NCBI GenBank assembly: GCA_030429175.1
Contig: JAUIDD010000001.1
Coordinates: forward strand, 1-64,000
Direction: 5' to 3'
Length of the DNA stretch: 64,000 nucleotides
Source of the DNA: Gammaproteobacteria bacterium
GTDB taxonomy: Bacteria > Pseudomonadota > Gammaproteobacteria > Coxiellales > Coxiellaceae
A program made the position numbers and the translations under genes. Below, one piece after another: positions 46,205-55,126 of the stretch (the first letter of the stretch is position 1; every line of letters begins with the position of its first letter). The notes below the pieces were generated by a model. The model saw only the letters and a program-made list of their open reading frames with translations, was not told the DNA's origin and did not search any database.

Positions 46205-46783
46205 ATGGAATTGTCTTATCTAATTGCAGGTGTTGATGAAGCGGGGCGTGGACCATTAGCTGGGCCTGTGATTGCCGCAGCGGTGATTTTAGATCCAAGC
46301 CGACCGATTGAGGGGCTTACGGATTCGAAGAAGCTCAGCGAATTTAAGCGCGAACGGCTGTATGACGAGATAATCAAAAAATCAATAAGTTATAGTATTG
46401 AGCGCGCTGATGTTGAAGAAATTGATGAGTTGAATATTCTGCATGCAACGATGCTGGCGATGAAGCGTGCAGTCGAAACATTAGCCACACAACCATTGCG
46501 GGTAATCGTCGATGGCAATCGCTGTCCTGACATTGCCATTCCAGTACAGGCGATCATTAAAGGTGATCTGACTGAGCCTGCCATCAGTGCCGCCTCAATT
46601 CTAGCAAAGGTTTCGCGTGATCGTGAGATGCTTTATTATGATGGCATCTATCCGGGCTATGGTTTGGCAGGTCACAAAGGTTATCCCACGAGAGCGCATT
46701 GTTTAGCATTGCAAACTTTAGGCGTGACACCGATTCATCGTAAGACTTTTGGTCCGGTAGCGGCAGTTTTAGAATCAGCCTAA
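46205..46783 (+). CDS. rnhB: Ribonuclease HII
   Basis: A 192-residue nuclease that cuts RNA at RNA-DNA junctions. The active-site motif is [14 protein letters not shown] (D11, E12), with further acidic residues in RVIVDGN and the block [26 protein letters not shown] precedes the ATG. It keeps its ancestral place before dnaE, though ddl has been placed between them. Confidence 0.97.
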   Translation: MELSYLIAGVDEAGRGPLAGPVIAAAVILDPSRPIEGLTDSKKLSEFKRERLYDEIIKKSISYSIERADVEEIDELNILHATMLAMKRAVETLATQPLRVIVDGNRCPDIAIPVQAIIKGDLTEPAISAASILAKVSRDREMLYYDGIYPGYGLAGHKGYPTRAHCLALQTLGVTPIHRKTFGPVAAVLESA

Positions 46784-46792
46784 AGGATTAAA

Positions 46793-47920
46793 ATGAAAAA
46801 ACAGATTGCAATTTTATGTGGTGGCCAGAGTGCCGAACATGCGGTGTCGTTGTTGTCGGCAGCGAATGTGGTTCGTGATTTAGATGCAGCGCAGTTTGAT
46901 AAAGTTATTATTTATGTATCACGCACGGGTCATTGGTTTTTGGTTGATGATGCGGATTACTTTTGTGTGCAAGCACAAAAGATGCATATCGATACCAAAG
47001 CATTAGCGCTACTGAGTTTGCAGCCAGGAAACTCTGATTATCCGCTTTTAAATCAAGTGACCCAAAAACCACTGCATGTTGATTGTTTTTTTCCGGTATT
47101 GCATGGTGCTAAGGGCGAAGATGGTGCAATGCAAGGCTTGTTTGATGTTTTAAATATTGCTTACGTCGGTTGTAATACGCTTAGTAGTGCCATGTGTATG
47201 GATAAGCATATAACCAAGCAAATTCTACGTTATGCGGGTATCCCAACTTTAGACTGGCTGAATTTACATGTCTCTCAAAAAAATCAACTAAGCTATGATG
47301 ATGTCGCAACGCAATTTGGTGAAGCTTTTTTTGTGAAAACGGTATCATCGGGCTCTTCTATTGGGGTTAACAAGGTGACAAATGCACAAATGTATCAAGA
47401 GGCGCTGGATGATTGTTTTCATTTTGATACGGATGTGATTATTGAGCCAGCTGTTAATGCACGTGAACTCGAGGTGTCGGTGTTGGGTAATATTTCAGTG
47501 CGATCAACGCCACCGGGAGAAGTGATTGTGCATGATAGTTTTTATACCTATGAGGCCAAATATTTTGATCCGAATGCAGCCGAGGTGGTGGTATCTGCAA
47601 AGGTAACAGATACAGTAAGCCAACAATGTCAGTTACTAGCTAAAAAAGCATTTCAAGCATTACGTTGTAGTGGGCTGGCGCGCGTTGATTTTTTTGTGGT
47701 ATCGGATCATGAGGTTTATCTCAATGAAATAAACACATTGCCTGGATTTACCAATGTTAGCATGTATGCTAAAAACTGGTTGGCAGCAGGTTTAAGTTAT
47801 GCTGATTTATTGACGGACTTGATTGATTTGGCATTTGAACGTCATGCAAGTCGCCAAAATATCCATAACCATTATGCGCAATTTATTGCAAAGCAAAGAG
47901 AGAAATCTGGTGCAATCTAG
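46793..47920 (+). CDS. ddl: D-alanine-D-alanine ligase
   Basis: A 375-residue ATP-grasp enzyme joining two D-Ala for peptidoglycan. N-terminal CGGQSAEHAVSLLSA, FPVLHGAKGEDGAMQGLFD, ATP-grasp VKTVSSGSSIGVNKV and EINTLPGFTNVSMYAKNW are diagnostic. It starts 10 nt after rnhB and overlaps the true dnaE start by 11 nt. An insertion of ddl here is unusual; ddl is normally in the mur/fts cluster. Confidence 0.96.
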   Translation: MKKQIAILCGGQSAEHAVSLLSAANVVRDLDAAQFDKVIIYVSRTGHWFLVDDADYFCVQAQKMHIDTKALALLSLQPGNSDYPLLNQVTQKPLHVDCFFPVLHGAKGEDGAMQGLFDVLNIAYVGCNTLSSAMCMDKHITKQILRYAGIPTLDWLNLHVSQKNQLSYDDVATQFGEAFFVKTVSSGSSIGVNKVTNAQMYQEALDDCFHFDTDVIIEPAVNARELEVSVLGNISVRSTPPGEVIVHDSFYTYEAKYFDPNAAEVVVSAKVTDTVSQQCQLLAKKAFQALRCSGLARVDFFVVSDHEVYLNEINTLPGFTNVSMYAKNWLAAGLSYADLLTDLIDLAFERHASRQNIHNHYAQFIAKQREKSGAI

Positions 47921-50900
47921 TTTTATACATTTACGTTGTCATAGTGAATATTCGATGCGTGATGGGTTATTGCGTATTCCCAGTCTTATCGAGCGTGCCA
48001 AATCATTTGAGATGTCAGCGCTTGCGTTGTCTGATCATAGTAATTTATGTGGTATGGTAAAGTTCTACACCAAGGCGATTGCTAATGGGATTAAACCGAT
48101 TATTGCTGCTGATGTAATTATTAGAGAAGGTAGTGACTGTTTTTTAGCAACGTTATTTTGTCAAAATCAGCAAGGCTATTTAAATTTAACTTGGTTATTG
48201 TCAGAAGCCTATTTGCACGGCCAAAAAGAAAGTGGTCAACCACAGCTTAATCGCGCTTGGTTTAAAGGTAAAACCGACGGTTTAATTGCACTTTCAGGTG
48301 GCATTGTGGGTGATGTTGGGCAAGCACTGTTAGCCGATAATACGCTACTTGCAAAACAGCGTTTAGCTTTTTGGCATCAGCATTTTCAAAATCGTTTTTA
48401 TTTAGAACTTACCCGTACAGGGCGTCCACGTGAAGATGAGTACGTGCAGGCAGCAGTGCGCTTTGCATTAAAGCATGATGTGGCTGTGGTAGCGACCAAT
48501 GATGTGCGTTTTTTAGAGCAAGATGATTTTGGTGCACATGAGGCGCGTGTCTGTATTCATGATGGTTATGTGTTAGATGATAAAAATCGTCCTCGTCGCT
48601 ACAATGAGTCTCAATACTTTAAATCGCCACAAGAAATGATAAGCCTATTCGAGGATATTCCTGAGGCAATCGAAAATACTATCGAAATTGCTAAACGTTG
48701 TAGTTGTCCCATCCGCTTAGGCGAAGTATTTTTACCGCAATTTCCAGTGCCAAAGGGTTTTACTACTGATAGTTATTTGGAGTCTGAAGCGTTTAAAGGT
48801 TTACATGTTTATTTAGATAAACATAACGTTGATGTAAAAGCGCGAGAGCCGTATACCACGCGGTTAAAGCATGAGTTAGATGTTATTATCCAAATGGGTT
48901 TTCCAGGCTACTTTTTAATCGTGGCAGACTTTATTGGCTGGGCAAAGCGTAACGATATTCCTGTAGGCCCCGGACGTGGTTCCGGTGCGGGTTCATTAGT
49001 GGCATTTGCATTGAACATTACCACACTCGATCCACTAGAACATGAATTATTATTCGAGCGTTTCTTAAATCCAGAACGTGTTTCGATGCCGGATTTTGAT
49101 ATCGATTTTTGTATGGAGCAGCGTGATACGGTAATTGATTATGTTGCTGAACGTTATGGGCGTGAAGCGGTATCGCAAATTATCACCTATGGCACAATGG
49201 CAGCTCGTGCTGTGCTGCGCGATGTTGGGCGTGTACTAGGACAACCTTATGGTTTTTGTGATCGCTTAGCTAAGCTGGTACCGTTTGAAATAGGCATGAC
49301 ACTCGATAAAGCGATGCTTGCTGAAGAAGAGCTGATGCGTCGTTATCGCGAAGAATCCGAAGTGACGACGTTAATTGATTTAGCTAAAAAACTCGAAGGT
49401 ATTACGCCTAATGCCGGTAAGCATGCCGGTGGTGTGGTTATTGCGCCAGGTAAGTTAACTGACTTTACACCGCTGTATTGTGAGGCGGGTGGCAGTAACT
49501 TGGTGACACAGTTCGATAAAAACGATGTCGAAGCTGTAGGTCTAGTTAAGTTTGACTTTTTAGGCTTGCGTACGTTAACGATTATCGATTGGGCGGTAAA
49601 GGCGATTAATCAACGTCGTCAAAAAAATGCTGAACCACCCATTCGTATCGATGATATTCCTATCGACGATGCAGCGACGTTTAAACTGTTGCAAAATTGT
49701 GAAACGACCGCGGTATTTCAGCTTGAATCACGTGGTATGAAAGAGTTGGTTAGACGCTTGCGTCCAGATTGTTTTGATGAGATTACGGCACTGGTAGCGC
49801 TATTTCGCCCAGGGCCATTACAGTCAGGCATGGTGGATGATTATATCGATCGTAAGCATGGACGTGCCAGCGTGCATTATTTACATCCTGAGCTAGAAGA
49901 GATTTTAAAACCAACCTATGGGGTAATCTTGTATCAAGAGCAAGTGATGCAGATTGCACAGGTATTGGCAAATTACACACTGGGTGGGGCAGATTTATTA
50001 AGACGTGCGATGGGTAAGAAAAAACCTGAAGAAATGGCTAAGCAGCGTGCGATATTTATTGAAGGTTCGACCAAGCGTGGTATTGAGGCTGATGTTGCCG
50101 AACATATTTTTGATTTAATGGAAAAATTTGCTGGTTACGGTTTTAATAAATCACACTCGGCAGCTTATGCGTTAATTGCCTATCAAACGGCTTGGCTTAA
50201 AGCACATTATCCGGCGGAATTTATGGCGGCGGTATTATCTTCGGATATGGATAACACCGATAAAGTTGTTGGTTTTGTCGAAGAATGCGAGCGCATGAAA
50301 TTAAAAGTACTGCCACCAAATGTTAATCAGGGTGATTATAAGTTTACGGTGAGTCAAGATGGCGAGATTATCTATGGCATAGGTGCTATTAAAGGCGTGG
50401 GCCAGGCGGTGATCGAACATATTGTTGAACGACGTAAACAGCATGGTAACTACACCAATCTATTTCAGTTTTGCCAAGTATTAAATCCGCAGAAGCTTAA
50501 TCGACGTGTATTAGAGGCATTGATTAAGAGTGGTACGTTCGATGTATTTGGTCAAAAACGCTCAGCATTATTTGCATCAGTTGATCGTGCGCTTCAATCT
50601 GCTGAACAAAAACATAAAGCAGATATAATAGGTCAATCGGATTTGTTTGGTGGCACAGGTGTTACAGAAAGTGACTTAAAGATTGAATATGTTAACGCAG
50701 TGCCATGGGCTGAACAACAGAAGCTCCAATACGAAAAAGACACACTCGGTATGTATATCAGTGGTCATCCGTTTCAGTGTTACCAAAAAGAGTTAGCTCA
50801 TATAACCAGCTGTACTATTGCTGAGTTAACCCGTCGTCATCAAAGGCAAGCAACTATTGCAGGTATGTTGGTAGCACAACGCTTGTTAATGACTAAGTCG

Positions 50901-51350
50901 GGCAAGCGCATGGCAACAATTCGTCTCGAAGATCAAAGTGGCAGTATTGAAGTCACTTTATTTAATCGTACATTTGAAGAAGTGCAGAAATTGTTAGTCA
51001 ATGATGCCATTTTGATTGTAAAAGGCAAGGTCGAAGAAGACACTTATTCGGGTGGGGTACGTATTGTTGCTGAATCATTAAAATGTTTAGATGCCTTTCG
51101 AGTTGATAGTATTAAGCAGTTGGTGTTAACAGTTGTCAGTGAGTCACAAGTTACTGCATTGTTAGAACAGCTACCTGCAGTGATTGCTGAATACAAAGGG
51201 GGGAGTTGTCCTTTAAAGCTGCGCTATCATTCGAGCAAGGCGTATGCAGAGCTTGAGTTAGGTGTGCAATGGCGTGTGTCGCCTAAAAACCAACTTCTCA
51301 GTAAACTTGCGGAAATGTGTGGTAAAGATAGTGTTATGGTGGAATATTAG
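47910..51350 (+). CDS. dnaE: DNA polymerase III alpha subunit
   Basis: A 1146-residue replicative polymerase. The start is taken as GTG 47910 because QSSFIHLRCHSEYSMRDGLL matches the PHP-domain N-terminus; an upstream in-frame ATG at 47823 would add ~29 residues encoded inside ddl. PHP domain ~1-270; polymerase motif PDFDIDF with catalytic D397 and D399; VGPGRGSGAGSLVAFAL; YGFNKSHSAAYALIAYQTAWLK; OB fold at ~965-1050 (TIAGMLVAQRLLMTKSGKRMA). Length is that of E. coli DnaE (1160). Confidence 0.97.
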   Translation: MQSSFIHLRCHSEYSMRDGLLRIPSLIERAKSFEMSALALSDHSNLCGMVKFYTKAIANGIKPIIAADVIIREGSDCFLATLFCQNQQGYLNLTWLLSEAYLHGQKESGQPQLNRAWFKGKTDGLIALSGGIVGDVGQALLADNTLLAKQRLAFWHQHFQNRFYLELTRTGRPREDEYVQAAVRFALKHDVAVVATNDVRFLEQDDFGAHEARVCIHDGYVLDDKNRPRRYNESQYFKSPQEMISLFEDIPEAIENTIEIAKRCSCPIRLGEVFLPQFPVPKGFTTDSYLESEAFKGLHVYLDKHNVDVKAREPYTTRLKHELDVIIQMGFPGYFLIVADFIGWAKRNDIPVGPGRGSGAGSLVAFALNITTLDPLEHELLFERFLNPERVSMPDFDIDFCMEQRDTVIDYVAERYGREAVSQIITYGTMAARAVLRDVGRVLGQPYGFCDRLAKLVPFEIGMTLDKAMLAEEELMRRYREESEVTTLIDLAKKLEGITPNAGKHAGGVVIAPGKLTDFTPLYCEAGGSNLVTQFDKNDVEAVGLVKFDFLGLRTLTIIDWAVKAINQRRQKNAEPPIRIDDIPIDDAATFKLLQNCETTAVFQLESRGMKELVRRLRPDCFDEITALVALFRPGPLQSGMVDDYIDRKHGRASVHYLHPELEEILKPTYGVILYQEQVMQIAQVLANYTLGGADLLRRAMGKKKPEEMAKQRAIFIEGSTKRGIEADVAEHIFDLMEKFAGYGFNKSHSAAYALIAYQTAWLKAHYPAEFMAAVLSSDMDNTDKVVGFVEECERMKLKVLPPNVNQGDYKFTVSQDGEIIYGIGAIKGVGQAVIEHIVERRKQHGNYTNLFQFCQVLNPQKLNRRVLEALIKSGTFDVFGQKRSALFASVDRALQSAEQKHKADIIGQSDLFGGTGVTESDLKIEYVNAVPWAEQQKLQYEKDTLGMYISGHPFQCYQKELAHITSCTIAELTRRHQRQATIAGMLVAQRLLMTKSGKRMATIRLEDQSGSIEVTLFNRTFEEVQKLLVNDAILIVKGKVEEDTYSGGVRIVAESLKCLDAFRVDSIKQLVLTVVSESQVTALLEQLPAVIAEYKGGSCPLKLRYHSSKAYAELELGVQWRVSPKNQLLSKLAEMCGKDSVMVEY

Positions 51351-51494
51351 TATTCTTTGAAGAAGATACTCTTGCTCTATTATCGTCTTCTAAGATTTTT
51401 TGCATTTTTTCTATCTTAGGTGCTAACGCAGATTCATTTCGGGACTGGGTCAATCTCAAGGGCTCTTGTGTTAGCGGATATTGACTTGTTTGGG

Positions 51495-51980
51495 TTACGT
51501 TCCCAGTTTTAAAACCAAGCTTACCACTGCATCTGCATCGTCTAAGCTATTAGGATCTATATGTTTGTTTATATCTAGAAGCATTTCTAAAAGGATTTTT
51601 TTTTGAGTTTTGGTTAAATGTCTCATTTCAATTCGTAAGTTAGCGCTGAAAAATGCCATTGCTTGTAACGGTGTTTGTTTCCTCCCGTTTTCAATTTTTG
51701 AGATATTTTTATTTTTATTTTTATCACGAGCATTTTTGTTTTTTTCTAAGATAAATTCCCATGCTGTGGAATATTTATCAATTAGTGTGAGTGCTTGCTT
51801 CTTATTTTTGGGGTGAGCGGACGTTACTTCAGAGACATAGTTTTCAAGTAATAGATGCAAGACTGTTTGTTTCCAAGTGGGTTCTTGGTAATCGAGAGCT
51901 GGGTATTCAGTTGTTAATGCTTTCAAAGCATTTATATCACCCGTTCCAGCTTTTTCAAATAGTTCAAAGGTGGGCATCAA
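51495..51980 (-). CDS. Hypothetical protein with apparent C-terminal frameshift
   Basis: A 161-residue helical protein (MMPTFELFEKAGTGDINALKALTTEYPALDY... ) whose start resembles an ankyrin-type opening (AGTGDINALKAL). The frame stops at 51495. The DNA beyond continues as coding sequence in another frame for ~54 codons (NVTQTSQYPLTQEPLRLTQS ... ALAPKIEKMQKILEDDNRA) down to a stop at 51335, overlapping the dnaE 3' end by 16 nt. A single-base change in the TTTTAAAA run at 51507-51514 would join them. Function unknown; effector-like by style. Confidence 0.6.
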   Translation of the reverse strand: MMPTFELFEKAGTGDINALKALTTEYPALDYQEPTWKQTVLHLLLENYVSEVTSAHPKNKKQALTLIDKYSTAWEFILEKNKNARDKNKNKNISKIENGRKQTPLQAMAFFSANLRIEMRHLTKTQKKILLEMLLDINKHIDPNSLDDADAVVSLVLKLGT

Positions 51981-52037
51981 TATATTCCTTATATACGGTA
52001 ACGTATGTTAACACATGTTATTGTGATGGGCTATATT

Positions 52038-52586
52038 CTAACTAAAACTAACAAGTGGCCTTAATACCCTATTTTCTTTGTTCGCGTTATAGGGATGTGC
52101 GCGGTTATGTTTAGCTGGTTTGCCCATATATAAGCTTGGGCCATTAGTTGGTTTACTACTGTGTGTCATTGATGAAAGCTTGTGTTCTACCTTTTTATAT
52201 ACATTTCTAACGTCATCATAGCTATAGCTAGATATTCTTTTAAGTATCGTATTCATTTCATGCACTGCAGTCGCTGACTCGTGAAATTCCGACAAAAAAT
52301 CTTTCACTTTTCTAGGATTGCTTCCGGGACGATTCAGTTCTTCTAAGCAAGCGCTATAAATTTGAAAGAGGAGGTTAGCTGTTATAAATTCTGCATTAAA
52401 ATCTGGATGTTCAGTTACCAGCAATGCGTAGGTATCACAAAGATCATTTAAGGTAGCAAAACCGGCGATTTTAGCGTAGACCAGATTTGAAATAGAAAAT
52501 GCGTTACAATTCTGCGCTTTATTAAAATGTATGATGAAGTCATCAAGATCTTTATATATGATTGTTCTAGGCTTTCTTGCTGGCAT
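52038..52586 (-). CDS. Hypothetical helical protein
   Basis: A 182-residue soluble, helical protein (IIYKDLDDFIIHFNKAQNCN ... LLFQIYSACLEELNRPGSNP) with a basic, Asn/Pro-rich tail (KPAKHNRAHPYNANKENRVLRPLVSFS). No motif or family recognised and no signal peptide. It follows the tRNA-Leu gene on the same strand by about 180 bp and has an acceptable GGGGAAGA ribosome site. Separate promoter not evident. Confidence 0.55.
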   Translation of the reverse strand: MPARKPRTIIYKDLDDFIIHFNKAQNCNAFSISNLVYAKIAGFATLNDLCDTYALLVTEHPDFNAEFITANLLFQIYSACLEELNRPGSNPRKVKDFLSEFHESATAVHEMNTILKRISSYSYDDVRNVYKKVEHKLSSMTHSSKPTNGPSLYMGKPAKHNRAHPYNANKENRVLRPLVSFS

Positions 52587-52764
52587 ATTCTTCCCCAGTT
52601 ACTTTAGATATTTAGAAAAGTGTATATAAAATCATAAAAATCTACAAGCTTTGTGATTGTCTGATTAGTATATGATGTACTTTTGATAAGCAAGTGATGA
52701 GTGAATTAAGCTCTGAAGGAATTGGAACGCATTTTAGAGTGATTATTGTTACCGAATTCTTATT

Positions 52765-52851
52765 TGGTACCGAGGGCGGGGCTCGAACCCGCATGATGTC
52801 ACCATCACCGGATTTTGAATCCGGCGCGTCTACCAATTCCGCCACCTCGGC
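52765..52851 (-). tRNA. tRNA-Leu (anticodon CAA)
   Basis: An 87-nt cloverleaf with the long variable arm of leucine tRNAs. The acceptor GCCGAGG pairs with CCTCGGT (first pair G-U). D arm GGCGGAATTGGTAGACGC, anticodon stem-loop CCGGATTCAAAATCCGG with anticodon CAA, variable arm TGATGGTGACATCA, and T arm GCGGGTTCGAGCCCCGC are present. The 3' CCA is encoded (52765-52767). Confidence 0.97.
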
Positions 52852-52856
52852 TTGGA

Positions 52857-52933
52857 GTATGATCGTCATTGCGAGGAGTGCACGGCAGCAGTCTGGTGCT
52901 TACTTTGGCTTCGCCTCGCAATGACGATCATAC
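52857..52933. repeat. 77-bp element with perfect 20-bp inverted ends (GTCATTGCGAGG type)
   Basis: GTATGATCGTCATTGCGAGG at 52857-52876 is repeated exactly in reverse complement at 52914-52933. The 37-bp middle is not symmetrical. It begins 5 bp from the 5' end of tRNA-Leu, so it lies in the tRNA promoter region. Elements bearing GTCATTGCGAG are abundant in several intracellular bacteria; here it is a likely MITE or REP-like unit. Confidence 0.8.
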
Positions 52934-53032
52934 TAAACAGGCTGGCTACTCTACCATATCTCAGCGATCTGTCAAACTCTTGAAACGATAAGAAATAGTC
53001 AAAAAATTAACTAACAATCATTAAATTAGTAA

Positions 53033-53098
53033 TTGTATTTGTTGTAATTTTGTATATACTGAGCACGATATGCCTTTTATGAGAATGATTCTCAATTA
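53033..53098 (+). promoter_or_regulatory. Promoter with Fur-box-like operator
   Basis: TTGTAT (53033-53038) and TATACT (53055-53060) are 16 bp apart. TGAGAATGATTCTCA (53080-53094) is a perfect 7-1-7 palindrome differing from the Fur consensus TGATAATNATTATCA at two symmetrical positions. It lies over the first transcribed bases, a good position for iron-dependent repression of the gene at 53132. Confidence 0.6.
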
Positions 53099-53131
53099 GA
53101 TTTGCAGGTTAGATGATAGTGCGGAATTTAC

Positions 53132-55063
53132 ATGAATACACAGACTAAAAAATCCTCATATTTTTCAAGAGGTTTTGCAATTTTTCTCGGTGTTGGTGCC
53201 GCGGTGGCGCTTGGCCTATTAAGTTTTGGTGGTTTTTATACGATGGTGCCTATCGTAGGATTGGCTGCCGGTGCCTTTGGTTTAACCGCCATTTATGAGT
53301 CTGAAGTCTTTATCGAGAATATCAAGGGAGCATTTAAAAAGCTGTCACCAGCGTATATTCGTCAGCAAATGGCGGCTCAATTATTGATACAAAAAATACT
53401 TGATGGCAAAGCAACTGAATGTCAATTCTTCGAAGATTATCAAAAGCTACTCAGGAGACTCTACAACTATGAGCATAAAACCTTAACCCTTGAGGCTAAA
53501 AAGCGTAAGCGTAAGACTGAGGCTGAGCTTAAGCGTATGGAGGCATGGTTTAGCGAAATCGTTTTTAATAAAGGTAAAGATATTAAGCGCTCGGAAATTG
53601 AAGAGGGTGTTTTAACTGCTTTTAAGGATGATAAACTCGATGACTTAATTAATACTTATAAAAAGCGTGCGCCATATTACACAGCTGGAAAAGTTTTGGG
53701 TGCCATTGCAGCTGTTTGTTCATCACTGGGCACGATTTATCTATTTGGCCAAGCATTACCCTTGATGCCAGTGCTTGCTGGTCTTTCTGCATCATTGGCT
53801 TTTCCGATCATTACCTTATCTATTTTCGCAGGCTTGGGCTATGGTTATATGGTTTATAACGCTGTAGCGGATATGGTTACCAACCAGACACTTAAGAAAT
53901 TTTATTATCGTATTCAAGAATATCGTAAAAAAGGTCCATGGCATGCTGTTGGCATGATTACCTTAACGGTTTCATTAGTAGCGCTTGCGGTAGTGTTAAC
54001 GATATTTACCGCTGGTACTTGGTGGACGATTGCGACTAAATCGGGTGATGCACTGTTATGGCTTAAAACTAAAGCAACGGCTGCTTATGTAGTTATATCA
54101 GTGGTATCCGGCTGGTTTATGCAAGTGGTGACACCTATTGCTATGGCCTTAGGTGCATTTGTCTTCGATATTCAAAATGCCAGTGAATCGACAGATGCCG
54201 CACTTGAATTGATCACACGTACAAAAGCTGCGATGAAGCATGGTTGGAAAAAAATCACTAAAAGCTGGAGCGCGTTACGTGCCAGAGAAAATTGGGCTCA
54301 AATTCTAAATCCATTTCGCTTAACTCGTATTATTATTATGTCACCGGTAAGAGCCATTTTATTTATTGCACATTTGTTTGGTAATGGTGCTACTGAAAAC
54401 CAAACACCTATCGTACCAGTTGCCTTACCTTCCACAACAGGTACATTGAACGAAGGGATAGAGGATATACATTATTTCTTTTGTCATAACGCGCATGATG
54501 AAGGTTTTCAGCATTTTGTTGAAGAGTATCAATCTGGTGATTGTGGTCATGATCACCATAAAGATATTCCAACGCGTGTATTGCAGCTTGTGACCAACGT
54601 TTTTGTAAACCCATTTGCTTGTGTGTGGGATTGGGTATGTAGTGGAAAGTGGAGTAGGACGCAGTGGCAGCAGTCTTGCGATAAGATTTATGATCGAAAG
54701 CCGGCTGAAGATGTCGAAGATAATCCTGACCAACAGCCTTCACCGGCATGGGAGCAGGCAAGTCAGGCGATTGATGTGCGTGAGTTCAAGCAGGTACATT
54801 TTGGTAATACAGCGCTCTGTCGAGATCACAAACTGGCACGAAAAAAGTGCCAGGCATTAGATCGTCTAGAAACAGCAATTCGCCTGAAGTCTGTAGGTGC
54901 TTTGACAGAAATACAAGGCGCCGATTTAGATCTATTTGCTCTGCAGCGCTATTCATTTTGGAAGGGCAGAGTAAAAGAGACGACTACTTCTAAATTTGTA
55001 GATAGAATTGAGCATCATTGTATCGACGATAGTTCCAAATATGTTAGAGAGCAGGTAGTGTAG
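53132..55063 (+). CDS. Large multi-pass membrane protein, unknown function
   Basis: A 643-residue protein with about 7-8 hydrophobic segments: two near the N-terminus (SRGFAIFLGVGAAVALGLLSFGGFYT; MVPIVGLAAGAFGLTAIY), several between ~180 and 350 (GALALAPLMPVLAGLSASLAF-like region, WHAVGMITLTVSLVALAVVL) and none after ~420. The C-terminal ~220 residues are soluble with several His/Cys residues (EEYQSGDCGHDHHKDI). No family recognised. Fur-box-like regulation and the HDHH stretch might hint at metals, but this is speculative. It could also be a host-membrane effector like the 431-residue protein at 60732. Confidence 0.6.
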   Translation: MNTQTKKSSYFSRGFAIFLGVGAAVALGLLSFGGFYTMVPIVGLAAGAFGLTAIYESEVFIENIKGAFKKLSPAYIRQQMAAQLLIQKILDGKATECQFFEDYQKLLRRLYNYEHKTLTLEAKKRKRKTEAELKRMEAWFSEIVFNKGKDIKRSEIEEGVLTAFKDDKLDDLINTYKKRAPYYTAGKVLGAIAAVCSSLGTIYLFGQALPLMPVLAGLSASLAFPIITLSIFAGLGYGYMVYNAVADMVTNQTLKKFYYRIQEYRKKGPWHAVGMITLTVSLVALAVVLTIFTAGTWWTIATKSGDALLWLKTKATAAYVVISVVSGWFMQVVTPIAMALGAFVFDIQNASESTDAALELITRTKAAMKHGWKKITKSWSALRARENWAQILNPFRLTRIIIMSPVRAILFIAHLFGNGATENQTPIVPVALPSTTGTLNEGIEDIHYFFCHNAHDEGFQHFVEEYQSGDCGHDHHKDIPTRVLQLVTNVFVNPFACVWDWVCSGKWSRTQWQQSCDKIYDRKPAEDVEDNPDQQPSPAWEQASQAIDVREFKQVHFGNTALCRDHKLARKKCQALDRLETAIRLKSVGALTEIQGADLDLFALQRYSFWKGRVKETTTSKFVDRIEHHCIDDSSKYVREQVV

Positions 55064-55126
55064 GGTGATTTAGTTTAAGCAATTTGTTACCATTAAGCGT
55101 ACAGTTTCTGACTAAAGGTCTACCCT

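Noticed and set aside
52694-52924. Plus-strand ORF over the tRNA-Leu region
   Set aside because: It is translated from the antisense strand of the tRNA and the inverted-repeat element.
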